A stretch of DNA of 64,000 nucleotides from Pseudomonadales bacterium. GTDB lineage: Bacteria > Pseudomonadota > Gammaproteobacteria > Pseudomonadales > Azotimanducaceae. A program made the position numbers and the translations under genes. Shown here one piece after another: positions 37,165 through 47,197 of this stretch (positions within the stretch are counted from its first letter, which is position 1; each line of letters begins with the position of its first letter). The notes beneath the pieces are model-generated. The model worked only from the letters and a program-made list of their open reading frames with translations, made no database searches and was not told the DNA's origin. The DNA lies in the NCBI GenBank assembly GCA_016763855.1, contig JAESSY010000036.1, forward strand, positions 56,030 through 120,029, read 5' to 3'.

Positions 37165-38106
37165 TTGAAAATTCTATTTGCAGGTACGCCGGTTTTTGCA
37201 GCGAGTCACCTTTCAGGGTTATTGAATCTTGGCGTAAATATTACAGGCGTAATCACCCAACCGGACAAACCTGGTAAACGCGGTAAAAAGCCCATAGCCA
37301 GTGAAGTAAAAAAGCTGGCTCTAGAGCATGAATTACCGCTTATACAACCTGAAAAACTTAAAACGAGTGATCTCGAACCCTTTGACGCTGACGTGCTCAT
37401 CGTCGTAGCCTACGGCCAAATACTCAGGCAAGCTGTACTCGATTATCCGAAGTATGGTTGTATTAATGTTCATGGCTCTTTATTGCCTAGGTGGCGCGGC
37501 GCGGCGCCCATTCAACGCGCGATTCTCGAAGGTGATTCAGAAACAGGAATTTGTATCATACAAATGGATAAGGGGCTGGATACAGGAAATATATTAGCAA
37601 GGCGTGTTCAAAAACTTGATCAAAAGTTCTGTAGCGCTGACCTCATTGAATCCATGCCAGAATTGGGAATTGAAGCCCTAGCAGAAGTGTTAGATCAAAT
37701 GGATAAGAATACTCTTTCGCCCATAATCCAAACAGAGGATGGCGCTTGCTACGCACATAAAATTGAAAAGAAAGAAGCCAATTGCCCCTGGCAGCTCAGT
37801 AATGTTCAAATACATCGTATAATACGAGCCTTCAATCCTGAGCCAATTTGTTTTACTTATCTGACGGATCTCAGGGTCAAAATTTATGAAGCGTCACTGC
37901 ACTTTGACTCAAGCGCAAAGGGAGAACCTGGTGAAATTCTCGATGTCAGCAAGAATGGCATCTTGGTTGCTTGTGGCGAAGGTTCAATATTGCTAAAGCG
38001 AATACAACTCCCTCTAGGCAAGGGAAGTATCTTGAACGGTAGTGACATTCTCAACGCTCGCTCTGACTTGGTTTTTGTCGGTGCCATCTTTAGATCAAAT
38101 GTTTAG
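37165..38106 (+). CDS. fmt: Methionyl-tRNA formyltransferase
   Basis: A 313-residue enzyme that formylates initiator Met-tRNA using 10-formyl-THF. The N-terminus MKILFAGTPVFAA is standard and forces a TTG start at 37165, 9 bases after def. The signature NVHGSLLPRWRGAAPIQRAI (about 107-126) carries the catalytic Asn/His. A C-terminal OB-like tRNA-binding domain begins near residue 208. It pairs functionally with def directly upstream. Confidence 0.97.
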   Translation: MKILFAGTPVFAASHLSGLLNLGVNITGVITQPDKPGKRGKKPIASEVKKLALEHELPLIQPEKLKTSDLEPFDADVLIVVAYGQILRQAVLDYPKYGCINVHGSLLPRWRGAAPIQRAILEGDSETGICIIQMDKGLDTGNILARRVQKLDQKFCSADLIESMPELGIEALAEVLDQMDKNTLSPIIQTEDGACYAHKIEKKEANCPWQLSNVQIHRIIRAFNPEPICFTYLTDLRVKIYEASLHFDSSAKGEPGEILDVSKNGILVACGEGSILLKRIQLPLGKGSILNGSDILNARSDLVFVGAIFRSNV

Positions 38107-38115
38107 GGCAGCTTG

Positions 38116-39393
38116 ATGCAAGAATATCCATGCGCGATTAAGGCTCTGCTTAAAGTCGTTGGCAAAGGTAAAAGTCTGGATGTCAGTTTCCACGCCTCTG
38201 ACTCACCCCTGTCAAAGCAAATTGCCTATGGCGTACTGCGTCATTATTATGAATTAGAAAACATCATTAAGTCCCTATTGAATAAGCCCCTGGGTAAAAA
38301 GCATCTCGACCTCCAACTATTATTATTAGCCGGAATCTATAGCATCGATCATTTGAAAAGACCTAAACATACCAGTGTCAACGCGGTTGTTGATGCTGCC
38401 CTTGCCTTAAACAAGCCTTGGGCCAAAGGGTTAGTTAATGGCGTTCTCCGCCAATACATTAGGCAGAAAGACAAAGCCAACTCTTTGAATACTGTCGCAG
38501 AATCTTTTAGCAATCATCCAAAATGGTTGGAGTTACGAGTAATCAGAGCCTATCCTGAAGAAGCAAAAAAGATATTTGAAGCGAACAATACTCAAGCGCC
38601 AATGATCCTGCGCGTAAATCTCCTTAAGGGCACCCGTGATGAATATAAAAAGGCGCTGGATGAGCATAAGATTGAATCAAGCTGGGGATCTCTTTCGCCC
38701 ACTTCATTGACCCTCAAAGCGCCAAGCCCGATAGAATCACTGCCAAATTTCCAGGAAGGATATGCCAGCGTTCAAGATCAAGCTTCACAGCTTATACCAC
38801 CTTTGCTCAATCTAACATCAGGATTGCACGTCTTAGATGCCTGTTCCGCCCCAGGAGGAAAAACCTGCCATATATTGGAATCATGTGAAGGTCTTAAGGT
38901 GGTTGCGCTTGATATCGATGAGTCTCGACTTAATCTTGTAAGGGAAAATCTCACGCGCCTTGGGCTGGCCTGTGAACTTAAAGCCTCAAACCTAATGGAC
39001 TATAAACCCAGTATTAAGTTCGACCGTATCCTACTTGATGCGCCTTGTTCTGCGACGGGGATCATCCGTAGGCACCCTGACATTAAATTGCTGCGAAGAG
39101 ACGAAGATATTGATAGACTTGCGCTCACTCAACTTGAGTTGTTAGTAAAAGCCTGGTCATTACTAAAAGAAGATGGTGAACTTGTGTACTCTACCTGTTC
39201 AATTCTGCCGACAGAAAATGAAGAAGTCATAAATGCCTTTCTCGCATCAGAGAGCACGGCGCTACCGCAGACGATAAATGTTAGCTGGGGACGAGCTGCA
39301 GGTACGGGCCGACTACTACTACCATCCACCAGTAGTCTATCCGCCAATACCGATGGTTTTTTCTTTGCTAGATTAAAGAAGACAACCCTATGA
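38116..39393 (+). CDS. rsmB: 16S rRNA (cytosine-967) methyltransferase RsmB
   Basis: A 425-residue SAM-dependent m5C methyltransferase. The N-terminal NusB-like RNA-binding domain spans about 1-135; the catalytic domain has [16 protein letters not shown] (about 240, SAM), [17 protein letters not shown] (motif IV) and [15 protein letters not shown] (motif VI), with the two catalytic cysteines. The ATG at 38116 follows a TTG in the same frame. Its last 4 bases overlap trkA, so the two are coupled. Confidence 0.96.
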   Translation: MQEYPCAIKALLKVVGKGKSLDVSFHASDSPLSKQIAYGVLRHYYELENIIKSLLNKPLGKKHLDLQLLLLAGIYSIDHLKRPKHTSVNAVVDAALALNKPWAKGLVNGVLRQYIRQKDKANSLNTVAESFSNHPKWLELRVIRAYPEEAKKIFEANNTQAPMILRVNLLKGTRDEYKKALDEHKIESSWGSLSPTSLTLKAPSPIESLPNFQEGYASVQDQASQLIPPLLNLTSGLHVLDACSAPGGKTCHILESCEGLKVVALDIDESRLNLVRENLTRLGLACELKASNLMDYKPSIKFDRILLDAPCSATGIIRRHPDIKLLRRDEDIDRLALTQLELLVKAWSLLKEDGELVYSTCSILPTENEEVINAFLASESTALPQTINVSWGRAAGTGRLLLPSTSSLSANTDGFFFARLKKTTL

Positions 39394-40763
39394 AAATTAT
39401 TATTCTTGGCGCTGGCGAAGTCGGGGGCAACCTCGCTCAAAACTTAACCAAAGAAGCTAGCGACATCACTGTCGTCGATAACGACGCTGATAGATTAAGA
39501 GAGCTCCAAGACAGATTTGATATTAGAACAGTTAAGGGTATGGCATCCCATCCTGATGTACTTCGGCAAGCAGGGGCTGAAGATGCCGAACTCATTATCG
39601 CTGTGACCAATAGCGATGAAGTCAATATGGTGGCCTGTCAGGTCGCCTATACGGTTTTTCATACCCCTACAAAAATAGCCAGAATTAGAACGACGGCCTA
39701 CCTAAGCCACAAGGGAATTTTTCGAAATGAGGCAATGCCGGTCGATTTTATTGTTAACCCTGAACAAATAGTAACGGAAGATATTTGTCGTTTAGTCGAT
39801 AACCCCGGCGCACTCCAAGTTATGAATTTTGCCCAAGGTCAAGTTCAGTTAGTCGGTGTAAAAGCCCATTACGGCGGCCCCTTAATCGACCAGGAACTTC
39901 GATATCTAAAAAAACACATGCCAACTGTCGATACTCGAGTCGCCGCCATCTTCAGGAAAAATCGTTCAATTACGCCAAGAGGCAACACTGTCATAGAAGC
40001 AGATGATGAAGTGTTTTTTATCGCCACAACAAAAGATATCCAAGCAGTGATGAGCGAGTTGCGATACACAGAAAGAAGAAACCGAAGAATTGTGATTGCT
40101 GGGGGTGGGCATATTGGTCAAGGATTAGCACGACGTCTGGAACCAAAGTACGGCGTTAGAATAATCGAGCGTAGTAGGAAGCGTTGTTATGAGCTTTCAG
40201 AGACGCTAAATAGAACCATTGTACTTTCGGGTGATGCTTCCGATAGAGAGTTACTCTTAGAAGAGAACATTGAAGAAACTGATGTTTTTTGTGCCGTCAC
40301 CAATGATGATGAAGCTAATATCATGTCATCAATGCTTGCAAAAAGCTTAGGTGCTCGAAAAGTCATCACCTTGATTAACAATCCTGCCTATGTCGATCTT
40401 ATCGAGGGAAGTGAGATTGATATCGCGATCTCTCCTCAGCAAGCGACACTCGGCTCAATATTGACCCACATCCGCCGTGGTGATGTTGTTAGAGTGCATT
40501 CACTAAGACGCGGGGCCGCTGAAGCTATTGAGGCTATTGCACATGGAGACAGTAAAAGTTCAAAGGTTGTAGGTAAATCTTTGGATGAAATTGATTTACC
40601 TGAGAGCACAACTATAGGCGCCATCGTTAGAGGTAATGATGTCATTATCGCCCACGACGATGTTGTGGTGAGACCTGATGACCATCTGATTTTATTTCTC
40701 GTAGACAAGAGCAAAATTAGGGAAGTCGAAAAATTGTTCCAAGCACCCTTCAGTTTTTTCTAA
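39390..40763 (+). CDS. trkA: Trk potassium uptake regulator TrkA
   Basis: A 457-residue cytoplasmic NAD-binding regulator of the TrkH potassium channel. It has two RCK repeats; the first nucleotide loop is [13 protein letters not shown] (about 3-15) and the second [12 protein letters not shown] (about 235). Each is followed by a TrkA-C domain. Its start overlaps the rsmB stop (ATGA) and trkH follows after 9 bases, so regulator and channel are made from one mRNA. Confidence 0.97.
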   Translation: MKIIILGAGEVGGNLAQNLTKEASDITVVDNDADRLRELQDRFDIRTVKGMASHPDVLRQAGAEDAELIIAVTNSDEVNMVACQVAYTVFHTPTKIARIRTTAYLSHKGIFRNEAMPVDFIVNPEQIVTEDICRLVDNPGALQVMNFAQGQVQLVGVKAHYGGPLIDQELRYLKKHMPTVDTRVAAIFRKNRSITPRGNTVIEADDEVFFIATTKDIQAVMSELRYTERRNRRIVIAGGGHIGQGLARRLEPKYGVRIIERSRKRCYELSETLNRTIVLSGDASDRELLLEENIEETDVFCAVTNDDEANIMSSMLAKSLGARKVITLINNPAYVDLIEGSEIDIAISPQQATLGSILTHIRRGDVVRVHSLRRGAAEAIEAIAHGDSKSSKVVGKSLDEIDLPESTTIGAIVRGNDVIIAHDDVVVRPDDHLILFLVDKSKIREVEKLFQAPFSFF

Positions 40764-40772
40764 AGGTTTAGT

Positions 40773-42221
40773 ATGCATTTACAGATCGCCTTTAGGATTC
40801 TCGGTAGTTTATTGATGACTTTTAGCGTCACCATGCTACCACCCGTTATAGTGTCGGTGATTTACAATGATGGTATATGGGACATTTTCCTCCGCGCCTT
40901 TGCCATCACCTTTATCAGCGGGCTTTTTCTTTGGCTTTTGTTTCGAAAGCACCAGGCTGAAATGCGTATTAAGGACGGTTTTGTCGTAACCTTTCTCTTT
41001 TATCTTGCTCTCGGCGTGGTAGGCGCTCTTCCCCTAGTTCAAGAGTCCGGCATCCAACTGAGTTGGCCTGATGCCTTATTTGAGTCTTTCTCTGGACTAA
41101 CCACCACTGGAGCAACAATTTTAACCAATATCGACAGCTTGCCCAAATCAATATTGTTCTATCGACAGCAACTACAATGGTTTGGCGGTATGGGAATTAT
41201 TGTACTCGCGGTAGCAATTTTACCGATGTTAGGCATTGGTGGAATGCAGCTTTATCGTGCCGAAACTCCCGGGCCTATGAAAGACAGTAAACTTACCCCA
41301 AGGATCAAGGAAACTGCGTTAGCACTTTGGTCAATATATGTTGGACTAACAATTGCCTGCGCCATCGGATATTGGTTAGCTGGTATGTCTGGGTTTGATG
41401 CCATTTGTCATAGTTTTTCCACCGTTTCCATTGGCGGTTTTTCAACACACGATGCAAGCATCGGCTATTTCGATTCCGCATTGATTGAATCTATCGCAAT
41501 CTTTTTTATGATTTTATCCGGTATCAATTTTGGTTTACATTTCTTTGCCTTTAAAGAAAAAACCATTTATCACTATTTTAAGGACGATGAGGTTCTTTTC
41601 TATTTGATGATTCTTAGTGTATCAACGCTGGTGGTAACGGCAGTATTGACAGTAGAGAAAGTGTATTCCGGTGATACCGCTTTCCGCATGGCGTTGTTTG
41701 AAGTTGTCTCAATCTTCACTACGACCGGTTTTGCCACTGCTGATTTCAGCTCCTGGCCAAATATGCTACCCGTGCTAATTTTCTTTGGTGCATTCACTGG
41801 GGCATGTGCCGGGTCCACCGGTGGCGGCCTTAAGGTCATGCGTGTAATGTTGATTTGCAAGCAAGGGCTAAGAGAAATCCATAGGCTCATTCATCCTAAT
41901 GCAATATTTCCTATTAAAATTAACAAGCGGCCTGTCTCTAACAATATTATAGAGTCTGTATGGGGCTTCTTTTCGATTTATGTCATTATATTTTTGTTTA
42001 TGACATTGGCGATGATGTATTCAGGAATGGATTTTCTGACTGCTTTCTCCGCCGTCGGAGCCTCGATTAATAATCTAGGACCTGGCCTCGGAGATGTCTC
42101 TGACCACTACGGCGATATTACCGATTCAGCAAAATTGCTTCTTTGTTTCGCAATGATGTTAGGACGCTTGGAAATCTTTACTTTGTTGGTGCTATTTACA
42201 CCCATGTTCTGGCGAAAATAG
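40773..42221 (+). CDS. trkH: Trk potassium channel subunit TrkH
   Basis: A 482-residue inner-membrane potassium transporter. It is very hydrophobic with about ten helices and four selectivity-filter pore loops, including TTTGATILT (about 110), STVSIGGFSTH (about 218), TTTGFATAD (about 315) and VGASINNLGPG (about 428). It pairs with TrkA just upstream. No hairpin terminator is clear after the stop; a 170-base gap leads to the convergent small gene. Confidence 0.97.
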   Translation: MHLQIAFRILGSLLMTFSVTMLPPVIVSVIYNDGIWDIFLRAFAITFISGLFLWLLFRKHQAEMRIKDGFVVTFLFYLALGVVGALPLVQESGIQLSWPDALFESFSGLTTTGATILTNIDSLPKSILFYRQQLQWFGGMGIIVLAVAILPMLGIGGMQLYRAETPGPMKDSKLTPRIKETALALWSIYVGLTIACAIGYWLAGMSGFDAICHSFSTVSIGGFSTHDASIGYFDSALIESIAIFFMILSGINFGLHFFAFKEKTIYHYFKDDEVLFYLMILSVSTLVVTAVLTVEKVYSGDTAFRMALFEVVSIFTTTGFATADFSSWPNMLPVLIFFGAFTGACAGSTGGGLKVMRVMLICKQGLREIHRLIHPNAIFPIKINKRPVSNNIIESVWGFFSIYVIIFLFMTLAMMYSGMDFLTAFSAVGASINNLGPGLGDVSDHYGDITDSAKLLLCFAMMLGRLEIFTLLVLFTPMFWRK

Positions 42222-42391
42222 TGATTTTGCTAATTGTTTAAACCCACCAGTTTGAGTGCGGCAGATACCAGTCCCACGCATGTGTCATTTTCTAACGATG
42301 ACAACTTTAGCCACTCGCAAGATAATACCGTAAGCACCAATACGTGTGGTTTGTTTATACTTCTGATCCATGTTTTCTATCTAGCCATCCT

Positions 42392-42754
42392 CTATTCGTT
42401 TAACCACTCAATGGCTTCTATTCTAGATCGAAACACCCGACCCTCCCCTCCGATATCACCTGCACGATAGACCCCAAACTGACGCATCCCTCCAAAGGAA
42501 AGATCATTTGTAACCAAAAAAGCTGCTTTTATCGAACTCTTATACTTCTTCTTCGATCTGTATAAGGAGACTTTTCTCAGTTCTTCTGAAGATAGGTCTA
42601 ATTCAATTTTACTTAAATCCCAAAGCCTATACCCACTAGGTTCACTTTCGGCTAATTCATCAATACATGATAGTACTTGGCTATAATTAGGAGAAGCTTC
42701 AAATTCTATGACTAGAATTCCTTCAACCTCTGATATCGAAAACATTTTTTTCAT
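42392..42754 (-). CDS. Hypothetical STAS-like protein
   Basis: A 120-residue cytoplasmic protein, with alternating strand and helix pattern and segments VEGILVIEFEASPNY, GYRLWDLSKIEL and IKAAFLVTNDLSFGGMRQF. This resembles the SpoIIAA/STAS-like single-domain proteins of unknown role, but I cannot assign it firmly. Its ATG overlaps the stop of the AhpD-like gene by 4 bases, so it belongs to the same operon. Confidence 0.7.
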   Translation of the reverse strand: MKKMFSISEVEGILVIEFEASPNYSQVLSCIDELAESEPSGYRLWDLSKIELDLSSEELRKVSLYRSKKKYKSSIKAAFLVTNDLSFGGMRQFGVYRAGDIGGEGRVFRSRIEAIEWLNE

Positions 42755-43329
42755 TTAATGATGCGCCCCATCCCATAAAACTCATCATTTGGTTTCATGT
42801 TAGTTAAATTTGCCATCCGATTTGATAGAGAAAAAAACGCAGCAATGGCGCCGATATCCCAAACGTCTTCCTGAGAAAAACCGTGTTCATACATTTCCTT
42901 GATATCTTCATCCACAACTTCATTGGCATGCAAAGACATTTTGACAGCAAAATCCAACATGGCTTTCTGTTTAGTGGTGATATCCGCTTTTCGATAATTC
43001 GTCGCGAGCTGATCGGAAATACGAGAATTTTTCTCTCGAATTCGTAAAATTGCCCCATGAGCCACCACACAATAAAGACATTGATTAAGCCCAGACGTCG
43101 CAACAACAATCATTTCTCTTTCGCCCAAGCTTAAGCCGCTTTCTTTTTCCATCAGTGCATCGTGATAGGCAAAGAATGCTCTAAACTCATCCGGCCTATG
43201 AGCCAAGACTAAAAACACATTCGGTACAAATCCCGCTTTATCCTGCACCTTAAGAATTCTATCTTTAATATCCTGTGGAAGGTCATCAAGCTCAGGAACG
43301 GGGAAACGGCTGATAGGGTTATCTTTCAT
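42751..43329 (-). CDS. Peroxidase-related AhpD/carboxymuconolactone-decarboxylase family protein
   Basis: A 192-residue protein with the AhpD redox core: CLYCVVAHG (about 92-100) gives the catalytic CxxC and the downstream His. Conserved openings are ELDDLPQDIKDRIL and GFVPNVFLVLAHRPDEF, the pattern of the peroxidase-related enzyme subgroup (TIGR01926). It probably reduces peroxides with help of a thiol carrier, but substrates are unknown. It overlaps the cupin gene upstream and the STAS-like gene downstream by 4 bases each. Confidence 0.87.
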   Translation of the reverse strand: MKDNPISRFPVPELDDLPQDIKDRILKVQDKAGFVPNVFLVLAHRPDEFRAFFAYHDALMEKESGLSLGEREMIVVATSGLNQCLYCVVAHGAILRIREKNSRISDQLATNYRKADITTKQKAMLDFAVKMSLHANEVVDEDIKEMYEHGFSQEDVWDIGAIAAFFSLSNRMANLTNMKPNDEFYGMGRIIK

Positions 43330-43751
43330 ATGTCACCTGTTAGATCGATACTGGAAAGTTCTATGCTAGGAAGTTCGATGCTATGTTCTGTGGGTTCGGG
43401 TGTCACGCTCATCAATTTCACCCCCTTTGGGGTTTCAAAACGATGCCACATTGCTTGTGGAACCACAAAAATCTCACCGCTCCGTAAAATATAGGGAATC
43501 TGTTCTCCGTTAGACAGCAGTATTAATGTGGCCTCCCCATCAAGAACAAATACAATTTCATCCCCTTGAATATGACGCTCCCACTCACTTTCCCCTGCAT
43601 AGTAAGCAACAAATATTGACCCGTCACGATAACTCGCCAATTTTCCAAAGGCATCACGACTTTCTTCGGCGCTCGTATTAGGCGTCCTATTTTCAAGAAA
43701 TTGTAACTTAGCAATAGCATCATCTAGGGATATGGGTTTGCTCTTTGTCAT
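43326..43751 (-). CDS. Cupin-domain protein
   Basis: A 141-residue single-cupin protein. Metal-site residues are seen in the two motifs: ERHIQGDEIVFVLDGEATL (about 64-82) and the second around IFVVPQAMWHRFET (about 105-118). The likely role is a small metal-dependent enzyme or sensor; the ligand is unknown. It leads the tight unit with the AhpD-like and STAS-like genes, and lies 33 bases after the lipase gene. Confidence 0.82.
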   Translation of the reverse strand: MTKSKPISLDDAIAKLQFLENRTPNTSAEESRDAFGKLASYRDGSIFVAYYAGESEWERHIQGDEIVFVLDGEATLILLSNGEQIPYILRSGEIFVVPQAMWHRFETPKGVKLMSVTPEPTEHSIELPSIELSSIDLTGDI

Positions 43752-43784
43752 TTGATATCGCTTTTAGTTAGCTCAGTAAAAATA

Positions 43785-44612
43785 TTATCGGCTTCTTGCC
43801 ACATCCTTTATCAACCTTGGAATATAGCTTTCAGCATCCGCGCTCAATCGATGATTGTCCGCGGCATCAAATAGATTACCTGTATTTTTAACAAAGATCT
43901 TTAGCGCCATAATACGTTGTGAAAACCAGGATTTCTTTGAGGTTTCCTTTTTATTGTTCTTCAAGATAATGCGCTTTCCCGCGTGACTGAAAAAAGGTTC
44001 CGGTGGTACATGTGGGACAATATCTCCCGTATTAACCACGCGGTAATGGGGTCCAGAGACGCGAGTATTTAGGGCTGTCGCGAATGACTCATCACCGGGT
44101 CGCGGACTGGCAAAAGTATAAACGCCGTAAATACTATAGCTATTTTCAATCAGCATTCCCGCATACAGTGAACACAAGGCACCACCTAAGCTATGACCGG
44201 TAACCCATATTTTTTTCGAATTTGCCCCGAATCGATCAATTATCTCAGTTAATTTTATGACGGCAGGGTAGAGAGCATCCTGAAATCCTTCATGTGCTTT
44301 TGTATCTTTCAGTGGGCCCGGATCCTTAACCGCCTGAAAATTGGCAAACCAGTCCTTTAAATCGTCGCTTCCTCTAAACACGACGATGATGTTCTTTTTA
44401 TCAGACATGACAAATACCTGAGTATCAATATCCGATCCTTACTTGACCTCGAAAAATTCGACCTGAGAATAGCCCCAACCGTGGGCAGTCGTCTTGATAA
44501 ATTTTCTTTTTTTATAGGCCAAATCACATGCAATTGCCAAAGACAGGGCATTCTCTTCACTGTATTTCGCTTTCGTGACAATGGTTTTGAAGTAACCTTT
44601 ATACTTAGACAT
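43785..44612 (-). pseudogene. Class 3 lipase with in-frame stop codon
   Basis: The gene starts at ATG 44612 with ribosome site GGGAG upstream. It runs 57 residues (MSKYKGYFKT... to EFFEVK), meets TAA at 44439-44441, and then continues in the same frame as GSDIDTQVFV and the rest of a class 3 lipase. The downstream part has the fold's landmarks: VVFRGSDDLKDWF, the nucleophile loop VTGHSLGGALCS, the Asp in VVNTGDIVPHVP and a likely catalytic His in DNHRLSADAESY. An ATG at 44408 could start the second part but has no ribosome site. One base change explains the break. Mono- or diacylglycerol hydrolysis is the expected activity if intact. Confidence 0.8.
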
Positions 44613-44667
44613 CGATATTCTCCCTTTGAGGTTAAGCCAATCCTTTTACTTGAATATGAAAGCCAAA

Positions 44668-45564
44668 TCAAAAATGAAACTGATCCTCAGCGCCCCTAAA
44701 TTTATAGATTTTTTTAAGTCCCGCTGGTCTTTTACGAAATCGTTTATAACCCCACTGATATTGTTCTAAGGCGGTTCGAGCAACTCGTTCAATTGTTTTA
44801 TTGAGTCCTATCAATGATTCATCGATATTAGTGGAATAAATCCGTTCATCTACATTCGAAAACCTAACAATAAAGCCGCTGTCTTGCCTGACTATATCGC
44901 AACAAATAATTGCAGCTTGGGTCTTTTTTAGCATTCTGGAAACTAGGATGTCGGTCAGTGCTTGTTGAGCAAAAAAGGAAGCATACTTGCCCGTTTTTGG
45001 CACTTGATCGGGGAGCACAGTAACGAGTCCTCCAGATTTTAGTCTTTTATATAGTGTCGTGATACCTCTGGTGTTTGTTGGGACCAATTCATTGCCGTAT
45101 TTTTCCCGTATCTCTAACATCAGTGGTTTCAAAACGTCTTTGTCCGGTGGTTTGTATAGCGCCGTCATATGTCTATTTTTTGAAGCGGTGTAGACGTTGT
45201 ACATTTCCCAATTTCCCTGATGCGGCAATAGTACAATTACCCCTCTACCAGCCTTCATTGCATCATTGAGTAAATATTCATTTTCCACTTCCTTGATCCA
45301 GCCTTGTGTCCGCTCCAATTTTCCTAGCCAGACCGCCGGGCTCTCCATCATTGTTTGCGCTGTATTTTTTAAGGAAGCCAGAACCAATTTTTTTTGTTCT
45401 TGTTCATTAAGCTCTGGCAAACAGAGTTGAATGTTAGCTTCCGACACTAAGCAGATGCGCGTTCGTGATACGTAATTTATCCAACCCAACACGTCTCCCA
45501 TCGCCCTTGACCAAGACAAGGGCAGCCAAGACATAACCATGAGAACAGACTTTGCAAATACCAT
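44668..45564 (-). CDS. LpxL/HtrB-family lipid A acyltransferase-like protein
   Basis: About 298 residues with an N-terminal membrane anchor and the acyltransferase motif HQGNWE (HX4E) in VLLPHQGNWEMYN, near residue 108, the catalytic site of late lipid A acyltransferases. LPDQVPKTG and a FxRxxKRFRKRP end are also typical. I start at the ATG at 45564; the frame is open to 45621 inside tag. It adds a secondary acyl chain to a lipid A precursor, though LpxL versus a paralogue cannot be told. It follows tag by 4 bases. Confidence 0.85.
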   Translation of the reverse strand: MVFAKSVLMVMSWLPLSWSRAMGDVLGWINYVSRTRICLVSEANIQLCLPELNEQEQKKLVLASLKNTAQTMMESPAVWLGKLERTQGWIKEVENEYLLNDAMKAGRGVIVLLPHQGNWEMYNVYTASKNRHMTALYKPPDKDVLKPLMLEIREKYGNELVPTNTRGITTLYKRLKSGGLVTVLPDQVPKTGKYASFFAQQALTDILVSRMLKKTQAAIICCDIVRQDSGFIVRFSNVDERIYSTNIDESLIGLNKTIERVARTALEQYQWGYKRFRKRPAGLKKIYKFRGAEDQFHF

Positions 45565-45568
45565 CAAT

Positions 45569-46162
45569 CTAGACCAAGTCTGCACATTCTTGGTGACGGT
45601 AACAGGGCAGCAGATGATCATTCACCATGCCCGTGGCCTGCATGAAGGCATAACAAATAGTTGATCCGACAAAATTGAACCCTGCTTTCTTCATGGTCTT
45701 AGCCATAATATCCGATAAGGGGGTTTTAGCAGGCACATCAGTTCGGAACATAAATTGATTCTGGATAGTCTGCCCTTCTACAAACTGCCATAAATAATCG
45801 GAAAAACTAGAATGATTCGATTGGATATCTAGGTAGCGCTGGGCATTATTAATCGTGCTCTTGATTTTTAGCTGATTTCTGATGATGCCCTCATTATTCA
45901 TAAGCTGATTGATTTTGCGCTTTTCATACCCAGCAATTTTCTCTGGGTTAAAATCATCAAACGCCGCCCGATAATTCTCACGTTTTCTGAGTACCGTTAT
46001 CCAGCTCAAACCTGCTTGCGCGCCCTCCAATATTAAAAATTCAAAAAGTTTTTGGTCATCAAATAACGGGACCCCCCATTCTTCATCGTGGTAGGCCATA
46101 TACAAATCATCTCCCCCGCACCAAGTACATCGCTCAACATCACGTTTTTCATCAGTACTCAT
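45569..46162 (-). CDS. tag: DNA-3-methyladenine glycosylase I
   Basis: A 197-residue base-excision enzyme that removes 3-methyladenine. The zinc-binding Cys/His pieces appear in [20 protein letters not shown] at residues 11-30 and later in [11 protein letters not shown] near the C-terminus. The core has [15 protein letters not shown] and [19 protein letters not shown]. It is divergent from glyQ, the same arrangement as in Pseudomonas. The acyltransferase gene follows almost directly. Confidence 0.96.
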   Translation of the reverse strand: MSTDEKRDVERCTWCGGDDLYMAYHDEEWGVPLFDDQKLFEFLILEGAQAGLSWITVLRKRENYRAAFDDFNPEKIAGYEKRKINQLMNNEGIIRNQLKIKSTINNAQRYLDIQSNHSSFSDYLWQFVEGQTIQNQFMFRTDVPAKTPLSDIMAKTMKKAGFNFVGSTICYAFMQATGMVNDHLLPCYRHQECADLV

Positions 46163-46252
46163 TATCTTCTCTCTATTCGGTCTCTCTATTTATGCCAGAC
46201 AATACATGATTCTTGTACTGTTCAGGTATACTTACGCACTTTTTCGGCGAAG

Positions 46253-47197
46253 ATGGCTAGCACAATGAGCGGTAAGACTTTCCAGGACATAATTTTGACT
46301 CTCCAGCAGTATTGGGCAAGTCAAGGATGTGTACTGATGCAACCTTATGACATGGAAGTGGGTGCAGGTACCTTTCACCCCGCCACTTTTCTGCGCTCAA
46401 TCGGCCCTGAAAGTTGGCAGAGTGCTTATGTACAACCCTGCCGTCGCCCCACCGATGGTCGTTATGGCCAAAACCCCAATCGTTATCAGTACTACTACCA
46501 GTTTCAAGTAGTGTTGAAACCATCACCTGACAATATTCAGGCGCTATACCTCGATTCCCTACGCTTATTAGGGATTAATCCTCTCGAACACGACATTCGA
46601 TTCGTTGAAGATAACTGGGAATCCCCTACCCTTGGAGCCTGGGGCTTAGGCTGGGAAGTCTGGATAGACGGTATGGAAGTCACTCAATTTACCTACTTTC
46701 AACAAGTAGGTGGTTTAGCTTGTTATCCGGTAACCGGAGAAATCACCTACGGTCTGGAGCGACTCGCGCTCTATATACAAGGTGTCGAAGATTTTAAGAA
46801 TTTAGTTTGGAGTAAAACCGGCAACAACATTGTGACATACGCCGATGTTTTTCATCAATATGAAGTAGAAATGTCTGCCTACAATTTTGACTATTCAAAT
46901 GTGGACGCGCTATTTTCTCAGTTCGATTTCTATGAATCCGAGACGAAACGATTACTGGATGTTAAATTGCCCTTAGCAGCATACGAGTTTGTCATGAAAG
47001 CTTCCCATGTTTTCAATTTACTCGACGCAAGACATGCGATATCAGTAACCGAGCGACAACAATATATCCTAAGAGTGAGAGCGCTTTCTCGCAATGTTGC
47101 GCAATCCTACCTTGAGTCCAGAGAAAAATTAGGCTTCCCACTAGCCGAAGAATCAACGCGGAAAATTTACCTTGAGGAGATCGCACATGCCAAATGA
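46253..47197 (+). CDS. glyQ: Glycyl-tRNA synthetase alpha subunit
   Basis: The catalytic alpha subunit of the tetrameric bacterial glycyl-tRNA synthetase, 314 residues. It is class [31 protein letters not shown] has motif-1 features at residues 19-45, and [14 protein letters not shown] and [20 protein letters not shown] follow. The start at 46253 gives [21 protein letters not shown], matching the family; the frame is open upstream but has no homology there. Its stop overlaps glyS by 11 bases. Confidence 0.97.
   Translation: MASTMSGKTFQDIILTLQQYWASQGCVLMQPYDMEVGAGTFHPATFLRSIGPESWQSAYVQPCRRPTDGRYGQNPNRYQYYYQFQVVLKPSPDNIQALYLDSLRLLGINPLEHDIRFVEDNWESPTLGAWGLGWEVWIDGMEVTQFTYFQQVGGLACYPVTGEITYGLERLALYIQGVEDFKNLVWSKTGNNIVTYADVFHQYEVEMSAYNFDYSNVDALFSQFDFYESETKRLLDVKLPLAAYEFVMKASHVFNLLDARHAISVTERQQYILRVRALSRNVAQSYLESREKLGFPLAEESTRKIYLEEIAHAK

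Noticed and set aside
44439..44441. Selenocysteine insertion at the lipase stop
   Set aside because: The codon is TAA, not TGA, and no SECIS-like hairpin was noticed.
44357..44671. 104-codon minus-strand frame over the lipase start
   Set aside because: Wrong frame; the lipase N-terminal part is in another frame with a proper ribosome site and start at 44612.
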